This document shows, in pieces, positions 56,047 through 64,000 of a stretch of 64,000 bases of DNA. The stretch comes from Bretschneidera sinensis (taxonomy: Eukaryota > Streptophyta > Magnoliopsida > Brassicales > Akaniaceae): assembly GCA_023935145.1 (NCBI GenBank), contig CM043701.1, forward strand, positions 76,056,317 through 76,120,316, written 5' to 3'. The notes beneath the pieces are model-generated. The model saw only the letters and a program-made list of their open reading frames with translations, was not told where the DNA came from and ran no database searches. Positions within the stretch are counted from its first letter, which is position 1. Each line of letters begins with the position of its first letter. Made by a program: the position numbers and the translations under genes.

Positions 56047-59000
56047 TTGAGTGATATAGCAAATGGTGTGGCATCCTTCCAAGTCCCGACGCTCATCAAT
56101 AACAATTACGACAACTGGAGTATCAAGATGAAGGCTCTTCTTGGCGCATATGATGTTTGGGATATCGTAGAAAAAGGTTTTAGTGAGCCAGATAACGAAG
56201 CTGCGCTGACCACAGCTCAAAAGGATAGTTTCAAAGATGCGAGAAAGAGAGACAAGAAAGCTCACTACCTCATCTATCAAGCATTAGATGATGATGTTTT
56301 TGAGAAGATTTCGAGTGCAAGCTTTGCTAAGGAAGCGTGGGAAAAGCTGCAAACCTCTTACAAAGGATCTGAGCAAGTGAAGAAGGTCCGTCTCCAAACA
56401 TTAAGAGGTGAATTCGAATCCTTACACATGAAAATATCTGAGTCTATTTCAGATTATTTCTCAAGAGTAGTAACTGTTTCTAATCAATTAAAAAGAAATA
56501 GTGAAAAGTTAGAGAATGTGAGGATAATAGAGAAGATACTCCGTTCATTGGATTCCAAATTTGAGCACATCGTCGTGACGATTGAAGAAACTAAATACTT
56601 GGAAGAAATGACGATCGAGCAACTCTAAGGATCATTACAAGCATACGAAGAGAAGCATAAGAAGAAGCAAGGGTTTACTGATAAACTCCTCAAGCTGCAA
56701 TTCAAGGATATGCATGAAAGCCAAGGAGATGATAGAAACCAACGTGACCGAGGCAGAGGTAGAGGCCGTGGACGAGGAGGAAATCGCGGTCGTGGACGAG
56801 GTTGGAATTACAACAACAACAATTCCAACAATAACTACGAGAAAGGAGAAAGCTCAACACGAGGCCGTGGAAGAGGCAATCTAAACTCGAAGAATGACAA
56901 ATTTCAAGTTCGATGCTATAATTGTCAGAAGTTTGGGCATTATGCTTCAGAATGTAGAGCTCCTAACAACAGAATTGAGGAGAAGACCAACTATGTGGAG
57001 GAGAAGACCGATGATAAAGAAACTCTTCTTCTAGCACGAAAAGAGACTGATGGTGTCCAAGCAAAATCCTGGTATCTTGACAGTGGTGCAAGCAATCACA
57101 TGTGTGGAAGGAAAGACATGTTTGTGGAGCTAGACGAGTCAGTAAGTGGAAATGTCTCATTTGGCGATGATTCCACAATAGCGGTAAAAGGGAGAGGTAA
57201 CATTCTTATCCGTTTGAAAGATGGGAGACATCAGTTTATTTCCAATGTCTACTTTGTGCCCAATATGAAAAGTAACATCTTGAGTTTAGGACAACTGTTA
57301 GAGAAAGGTTATGATATTCATATGAAGGATCATAATCTTTCTATAAAAGATGATAAGAATAACTTCATTGCTAAAGTACCAATGTCAAAGAATAGAATGT
57401 TCCTGATCAACATACAAAACGATGTTGCAAAGTGCTTGAAAGCTTGCTACAGAGATGCATCATGGCTATGTCATCTTCGTTTTGGGCATCTAAATTTTGG
57501 AGGTCTAAAGCTGCTATCCAAGAAGGAGATGGTGAAGGGACTACCTTGCATCAACCATCCTGACCAGCTTTGTGAAGGGTGTCTAGTCGGGAAGCAATTC
57601 AGAAAAAGCTTTCCAAAGGAGTCAGACTCAAGAGCCAAGAAGCCACTCGAGCTCATCCATACCGATGTGTGCGGTCCGATCAAACCAAGCTCTCTCGGTA
57701 ACAATAACTATTTTCTTCTCTTCATTGAAGATTTTTCAAGAAAAACGTGGGTATATTTCTTGAAACAGAAGTCAGAAGTTTTCGAAGTCTTCAAGAAGTT
57801 CAAAGCTGCAGTGGAGAGAGAAAGTGGTAGAAAGATCAAAGCTATGAGATCCGACCGAGGAGGAGAATTTACTTCTAAGGAGTTTCAAGAGTTCTGTGAA
57901 GCAAATGGAATTCGTCGACCAATGACAGTTCCTAGATCCCCTCAACAAAACGGTGTAGCAGAAAGAAAGAACCGAACTATCCTCAACATAGCTCGGAGTA
58001 TGCTCAAAAGCAAGAAACTACCCAAGGAGTTTTGGGCTGAAGCAGTGACGTGTGCGGTCTACTTATCCAACAGATCTCTAACAAGAAGTGTTTGGGGAAA
58101 GACACCGCAAGAAGCATGGAGTGGAAGAAAGCCCGGCATCTCCCACCTAAGAGTTTTTGGAAGCATAGCCCATGTTCATGTTCCAGATGAGAAAAGAACA
58201 AAGCTTGATGATAAAAGCGAGAGTTTCATCTTCATTGGCTATGATGCAAATTCAAAAGGCTACAAGCTGTACAATCCGAACAATAAGAAGGTTGTGATCA
58301 GCCGAGATGTGGTGTTTGACGAAGAAGGACTATGGGAATTTGGATCTCATATAGATGACTTCAATTTCTCTCCTCCGTTTGAAGATGAGCTGACACAAAT
58401 AGAACAGCCTGGAGAAGCCCAACAAGAGCCAACAACTCCACCTACTTCACCAACATCAACTACCCACGGAGACGAGTCACCTTCATCATCTTCAAGTGGG
58501 AGTCAAAGTGAAAGAGATGTACAACGAACAAGAAGCCTTCGAGATCTCTATGAAGTGACTGAACGACAAGATAATCTTACATTATTTTGTTTATTTGCTG
58601 ATTGTGAAGCAATGAGCTATCAAGAAGCTGCAAAAGAAATGGAGTGGAGAGATGCGATGAATGAAGAAATCAAGGCTATCGAGAAGAACGACACATGGGA
58701 ACTTATTTCACTTCCCAAAAGACACAAGGCGATAGGTGTCAAATGGGTCTACAAAACAAAGTGAAATGCTAAGGGAGAGATTGAAAGACACAAGGCGAGG
58801 CTTGTTGCAAAAGGTTACAGTCAAAAAGCTGGAATTGACTACGATGAGGTATTCGCCCCTGTTGCTCAGTTGGAGAATGTTAGATTAATTATTTCCTTAG
58901 CAGCTCAAAACAAGTGGAAGATACAACAAATGGATGTAAAGTCTGCCTTCCTAAATGGAGTTCTTGAAGAGGAAGTCTACATTCAGCAACCATCAGGCTA

Positions 59001-60156
59001 CGAAGTCAAAGGCCACGAAGACAAGGTGTTGAAGTTGAAGAAAGCTCTTTACGGGTTGAAACAAGCACCAAGGGCATGGAATAGCCGAATCGACAAGTAC
59101 TTCCAAGAGAATGGCTTCAACAAATGTCCCTATGAGCATGCTCTATATATCAAGATCAAAGATGGAGATATTTTGATCGTGTGCCTCTATGTGGACGATT
59201 TGATCTTCACCGGAAGCAACCCAAGCATGTTCAATGAATTCAAGGAAGTGATGACGAAGGAATTCGAGATGACAGACATGGGGCTCATGGCGCACTACCT
59301 TGGCATTGAAGTTAGGCAACAAAATGATGGAATTTTCATTTCACAGGAAAGCTATGCAAAGGAGATCCTGAAGAAGTTCAAGATGGAGAACTTTAAGCCG
59401 ATAAGCACACCGATGGAATACGGAGTCAAGATGTCCAAACATGAAAAAGGCGAAAGTGTAGATCCAACATTTTTCAAAAGTTTGGTGGGAAGTCTACGCT
59501 ACCTAACTTGCACGAGGCCCGATATTCTTCACGCAGTTGGATTGGTTAGTCGCTACATGGAATCTCCAACAACCACCCATTTTAAAGCCGCAAAGAGAAT
59601 TCTTCGCTATCTAAAAGGTACAATTGACTTTGGCTTGTTCTATTCAGTTTCTAATAATTACAAGCTTGCTGGATATAGCGATAGTGATTGGGGTGGAAAC
59701 ATAGATAATCGAAGGAGCACTACTGGATTCGTATTTTTCATGGGAGATACTGCTTTCACATGGATGTCAAAGAAACAACCGATTGTCACATTGTCCACTT
59801 GTGAAGCAGAATATGTTGCTGCTACCTCATGCGTTTGTCATGCAATTTGGCTTAGAAATCTATTGAAGGAGATAGGCTTGATACAAGAAGAGCCGACCAA
59901 GGTTTATGTAGACAACAAGTCAGCCATTGCCTTAGCAAAGAATCCAGTATTCCATGATCGAAGCAAGCACATCGATATTCGCTACCACTATATAAGGGAG
60001 TGTGTTGCAAGAAAGGATGTGCAAGTTGAATATGTGAGGTCACAAGATCAAGTTGCTGATATTTTTACTAAGCCACTGACAAGCGAAAACTTCATAAGAT
60101 TAAGGAACTTACTAGGGGTCACAAGATCAAGTTTAAGGGGGGGTGTTGGATCATAA
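56047..60156 (+). pseudogene. Copia Z gag-pol polyprotein, one frame with two in-frame stops
   Basis: Frame of 1,370 codons including the terminal stop. Gag: MSDIANGVASFQVPTLINNN, then a DUF4219/UBN2 capsid region, a basic [17 protein letters not shown] tract (56750) and zinc knuckle [14 protein letters not shown], complete CCHC. Protease: [11 protein letters not shown]. Integrase: zinc site His-His-Cys-Cys ending [10 protein letters not shown], and catalytic Asp-Asp-Glu in [16 protein letters not shown] and [44 protein letters not shown] and the catalytic LYVDDL (59190). RNase H: YSDSDWGG, TLSTCEAEYVAA, YVDNKSAI. The stops are TAA at 56626-56628 (end of capsid) and TGA at 58762-58764 (RT start). 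Both look like single-base changes. The frame ends 13 bp inside the 3' LTR. Confidence 0.95.
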
Positions 60157-60571
60157 ACTTGATCCATTATGGGAGTCCAAAACCAAACTCAATCAAATTG
60201 GAGTCCAAGTCCATAATCAAGGTCCAAAACTACAAGCATTCTACCTAGAATTTTATTGGTGTGGTAGTTGAGCATGTGAATCATTTGGTAACCTAAAATA
60301 TTGTTAGAACCACCAAGAAAAATGAGGTGTATGGTTGTTGTAATTTTGGATTAGTTTATTTGTGTGGTGTAGGATTGTTCTTAAGTAGTATAAATACCCC
60401 TCCCCATTTTGGTTTAATCATCAAGAAGAAGCAAGAGCTTCTAAGTGAGTGAAGAAGCAAAGTCTTCTAAGAGTAAGTTCTAGTATCTTCTTTCTTTTGA
60501 GTGAGAGTGCTCTTGTAATATCTCTTTGAGTTTGAATAAGAGTTGTTTGTGTGAGTGTTTTATTTCCAACA
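60144..60571 (+). repeat. Copia Z 3' LTR
   Basis: 428 bp, read base by base against the 5' LTR without finding a difference. It is preceded by the G-rich polypurine tract. Confidence 0.97.
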
Positions 60572-60576
60572 GGGGT

Positions 60577-61800
60577 GTTATGGTTGTTCCGTGACATTTT
60601 GCTGGTACTGAAGTGGTTTGATGGGGAGTGCAAGCCCTCGACCATTGAATTCAAATACTCACCATTCTAGGTTCAGAAACATGATTTGCCGCTTTCTGGG
60701 ATGACAACAGTTGTTGGGAAAAAAGATTGGTAACTCGATTGGGCATACATTAGAAGTTGATGCGCCAAAAGATAGGGCAAAGTGGGGGAAAGTGCTATGG
60801 GTAAGGGTTCTCCTAAACATACAGCAACCTTTGAAACAAGGGATGTTTGTCTTGTTATGAGGCAGGCCCAGTCAACAAGTGTATTTTAAGTATGAGAGAT
60901 TGCCGAAATTCTGTTTTGTTTGTGAGATCATAGGATATGGCCAACGAGACTGTGAGGTGGCCAAAATGAGGTGTGGCAATGGGGAAATGGTGGAGAATAA
61001 ATATGGGGGATGGTTGTGGGTGGTAGTGGATAAGTCACAAGGGTAGCAAAGGAAATGAGGTAATTATAGTAGGCCTCAAGGTGAAGAGGGAGAGGAAGGT
61101 TCAAGAATGCAATATTGGGATGTGAGCCTTTATAGGTCAGAAAATGAGCAACTTTTGGGAGCATGGAGTGAGAGGAGGGATGAGGTGTTTAAAAGGGAAA
61201 AGAGGGAACCAATGAAGGGCTTCAGTAGTTGAAGAGAAAAACACTGGACATAGAAGTTCATGGGGAGGATAAGGAGATTTTACATCAGAACATGGGGGAT
61301 GTGGTAGAAAAGATTAGTTTGGGCAGGGTTAGTTCCAAAGAAAGAGGCGTACTTTTTAAAAAAAGTGCCCATAAAGGAAAAGAAGTAATGGTATCAAGGT
61401 TAGATGATCATGCTAACTATGTTGTGGTACTCAGCAATAGTTATACTAAAGAGGAGGAAGCGTTGCTGAGAAGGAAATGGAAAAATACAAATCAGGTGGA
61501 GATGAGGAAAATGCCATAAACACGAATGAATGGGGAAGCAAGAAATGAGATAACAATCATTCCTGGGATGAAGGCTAAAATTGATGGGTGCAAGTCGATG
61601 GGGACTTATTTGAAACACCTGTTGTGGCATGGGTTGTTTATAGGGGACAATGGAGAAGCTACTAAATGGAAGGGACATCGGAGGCGATTGACGAAGGGGC
61701 TGAGCTCAAGAAAAGGCACTACTGTGACTCTAGAAGGAGGGAGGGTGACAGAGAATAATAGCCAAAGATTAACGGTGGAGCCTGTGACGTAGCCCCGTTA
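60577..61800 (+). pseudogene. LINE-D ORF1, right part
   Basis: It continues the ORF1 of 54776-55218. Words on changing frames include CKPSTIEFKYSPF (60629), GKKIGNSIGHTLEVDAPKDR (60717) and a CCHC-like knuckle YERLPKFCFVCEIIGYGQRDC (60890), split here by a His-to-Tyr change. A charged C-terminal region runs to about 61800. ORF1 products of this family bind LINE RNA. Confidence 0.7.
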
Positions 61801-61806
61801 AAATCA

Positions 61807-62657
61807 ATGAGTATCCTAAACTGGAACTGTTATGAGCTTAGGAACCCGCGGATAGTTCGTAGCCTTCAAAACCTGGTATGGGAGAAAGGACCCAAAGTTG
61901 TCTTTCTAATCGAAATACATTACAATGCAAAGAGTATGGAACGGTTAAAATATCAGTTGGGGTTTTGCTTATGGCGTGGCTTTAAAGAGCAATAGGAAGA
62001 TGAGAGGTTTGATGTTGTTGTGCAAAGAAGATGTTGATATTCAAATATTTCATTTCTCTTAGTTTAATATAGATGCTATTTGCATGGACTTAGGGTTGAA
62101 AGGTGCGTGGAGGCTAACTTGCTTTTATAGACATCCAAAAGTGCAATATAGAAAAAAGATTATGGGAATTATTAAGGAAAATCCGATGGTCTAGTAATTT
62201 TCCTTGGTGTTATGAAGGGGATTTTAATGAGGTGGTTGGGTTACATGAAAAACAGGGGGCGTGGGCTATCAGAATGCCAAATGCAGGAATTTAGGGATGC
62301 TTTGGATGACTGTTAGCTTCGTGATATTAGATATAAGGGCAAGTGTTTCATATGGTGTAATCTTTGGAAGGGCGGTGAGAAGGTTAAGGAGAGGTTGGAT
62401 AGGGTGACTACGACAAATGAATAGAGGAACTTATTTCCAGCTACTTCTATTTGACACCTTGGTGTGGAGAACTCTAATCATTTGGCTCTTCATCTTAGGT
62501 TGAAGGGAGGGATGGAAAATGGTAGAATGAGCGTCTATATTTTTCTATTCAAATCAATGTCGTTTTGAGTTGAGGAATGTGAGAAGGTGATTACTGAGGC
62601 TTGGTTACATCTAATGAGAACGTCACCTATGACCAGTGTACGTGAAATGGTTGCAGC
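61807..62657 (+). pseudogene. LINE-D endonuclease, truncated by a CACTA element
   Basis: MSILNWNCYELRNPRIVRSL opens the endonuclease and stops at 61995. Later words are GDFNEVVG in a degraded form (about 62220), ECQMQEFRDALDDC and DIRYKGKCF (about 62270-62345) and NSNHLALHL (62470). The RT is absent because the element is cut at about 62657. Confidence 0.75.
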
Positions 62658-62674
62658 TACTACAAAATAATTGA

Positions 62675-63005
62675 CATTTTCCGGAGCTTCATAAAAAAGC
62701 TGCAATATAATAACCGCAGGTACTTTTTTTGTGGCGCTTTCTTGAAGTGCCGCAATATTCAAAGAACATATAACAGCGCTTCAAAGTGCCATTATATGCG
62801 AATTTTAGTACATATTGTGGCGCTTAGAAGCACCGCAATACACCGGCGCTTTCAAGCGCCGGAATATGCTCTTTTGCATATTTCGACACTTCAAAGCACC
62901 TGAATATGTTAAGCGCGGGTATATGCTCGAAACTTATTTCATTTTCAAAGCACCGGAATATGCTCCATTTCATATTTCGGCGCTTCAAATCGTCGGAATA
63001 TGCAT
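62675..63005. repeat. Subterminal hairpin repeat array of the CACTA element
   Basis: About eight imperfect units of GGCGCTTTCAAGCGCCG, each palindromic and most followed by AATATGC. The best unit is at about 62843-62869. Spacing is roughly 35-55 bp. Confidence 0.85.
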
Positions 63006-63010
63006 AAAAT

Positions 63011-64000
63011 TTCACATATAAATTAGCTTACCGCGTCTTGTTTTTCCCCCAAAATTTTGTTCCTGCTCCCTTAGCTCCACCGCACCGTTTCTCTCAAAAT
63101 TTCGGTCCTATGCCCTTAGCTCCCGTGCTATAATCTTCTTACTGCTTCATCTAGCTGTCGCCGTTCTTCTATTTGATATTCTGTGAGTTTTTCTTCTCTT
63201 TATCTGTCAAGCTGGTTCTTGAATGCTCGGTTGTGGTCTGTGGATCTTGTTTGTCCTGTTTTGCAAGTAGTGTTAACATCGTTGTTGACTGTTGCCCGTT
63301 CCATTTTCTAGCATTGTTAGGTTACAGGATTTTGGAGAATCGACTTGAATTTGTGTTGCAAGTACTGAGGCTAAAATAGAGGAGTTGAACTTTTGTTCAA
63401 TTGCTTTTAGATAAGCTTTGAAACATTACCAAAATTTATTAATAGCCATAGATCCTTCATCCTAATTTGAAGATTTTCTGGTAAACTCACTTATAAAAAA
63501 AATATTTTTTGGTAAACTCCTGTCATTGTTCCTTTCCTTTTTACAATGTCTTTTTTTTTTCCTTCTCTGAAGTACAATGGAACTGCTCTTATTCTTTGTC
63601 ATACCATTTGATTATTTTTCTGTTACTTAAATTTTTTTTCTGTTACTTATATTGTGCCTTAATGTCCATCTCTGAATTGATTGAGCTATACAACGTGCTG
63701 CTTGAACACTGCTAGCCAATCGCTGCGTTGTTGTCATGTTTTTTTTTTTTTTTTTTTTTTTCAGTTATCCTAAGTGCATTTATGGTTCATAAAATGAAGG
63801 TCACTTCATGGTTGCCTCTGAGCAAGATTGATCTTTGTTAGTGCTCCCAGGTAGCTGTAGGTTAGGTTAACTACTCTGAAAGAGATTAGGTTCTCAGGTT
63901 GTGCTGATTTAGTGTTGTAATGTTTTTTGCCTATGTAATTTATGAGGCATCTTTATGCAAGTTGGGTTGTTAACTTCATGGTGATTCTGAGGTCTATGTG
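63011..64000. other. Sequence without identified gene at the right edge
   Basis: CT-rich, then AT-rich. It contains a T run at about 63740-63762. Short open stretches at 63173-63379 and 63509-63715 have no recognisable motif. It may be leader or intron of a CACTA transposase gene, or host DNA. Confidence 0.3.

Larger units (their letters stand above)
55219..60571 (+). mobile_element. Copia Z: nearly intact, young Ty1/copia element
   Basis: The 5-bp duplication GGGGT (55214-55218 and 60572-60576) flanks it. The two 428-bp LTRs (55219-55646, 60144-60571) read as identical. A primer site TAGTATCAGAGC (55650-55661) and a polypurine tract AAGGGGGGG (60135-60143) are in place. One frame covers gag to RNase H and has two internal stops. 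Everything needed in cis for transposition is present. Confidence 0.97.
62658..64000. mobile_element. CACTA (EnSpm) element, one end, running off the window
   Basis: TACTACAAAAT at 62658 corresponds to the CACTACAAAA terminus with the first base changed. It is followed by TTTCCGGAGCTT and then by repeated GGCGCTTNNAAGCGCC hairpins to about 63005, the subterminal structure of plant CACTA elements. From 63020 the sequence is a CT-rich leader-like stretch with no recognisable transposase in the remaining 1 kb. Target duplication and the other end are out of view. Confidence 0.7.

Noticed and set aside
1..64000. tRNA, rRNA or microRNA genes
   Set aside because: No cloverleaf with A and B boxes, rRNA core sequence or miRNA-like precursor stood out. 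The hairpins seen belong to repeats.

Overview
This window is nuclear DNA from a flowering plant, most likely a core eudicot. It has GT-AG introns, R2R3-MYB and TBC/Rab-GAP genes, and plant-type L1 LINEs, Ty1/copia elements and a CACTA end. The very long introns loaded with LINEs would fit a woody species such as grapevine, but that is inference.

Only two host genes can be supported. The first is the 3' part of a plus-strand TBC-domain Rab GTPase-activating protein gene: eight exons from 12798 to 30232 encode the last 344 residues, with an intron of almost 11 kb between the first two visible exons. The second is a complete three-exon R2R3-MYB gene of the MYB82 type on the minus strand (31069-32595). 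The two genes are tail to tail, 836 bp apart.

Everything else that can be identified is repeat. 1-9535 is a degenerate LINE on the minus strand (LINE-A). Its reverse transcriptase (RT) region has been tandemly multiplied about five times at a period near 1 kb, and its ORF1 region carries two further staggered tandem duplications. 9536-12797 holds small elements and a LINE 3' end, and is probably intron. The 12858-23765 intron contains a second LINE (LINE-B, plus strand), a GACCCGAA-rich element, a LINE 3' end and a short non-autonomous LTR element. Later introns carry a 605-bp inverted-repeat MITE, a G-rich tract and a 26-bp minisatellite.

Right of the MYB gene is a nest. LINE-C (33245-35983, resuming at 51802) is split by a copia array with three LTRs (copia X, 35984-51801), bounded by the 5-bp target duplication GGTGG. 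Copia X is itself split by copia Y (39416-46066, duplication CCAAT) and by a 2.2-kb GACCCGAA-rich element (47368-49547, duplication TGTAGAGA). Copia Y contains a 60-bp tandem repeat in gag and, in place of most of its RT, a block of three 123-bp repeats that each fold into hairpins. Further right, LINE-D (about 54776-62657) is split by copia Z (55219-60571, duplication GGGGT). Copia Z has 428-bp LTRs that read as identical and one full gag-pol frame broken by only two stops, so it is the youngest element here. The right edge is the start of a CACTA element with a subterminal hairpin array.
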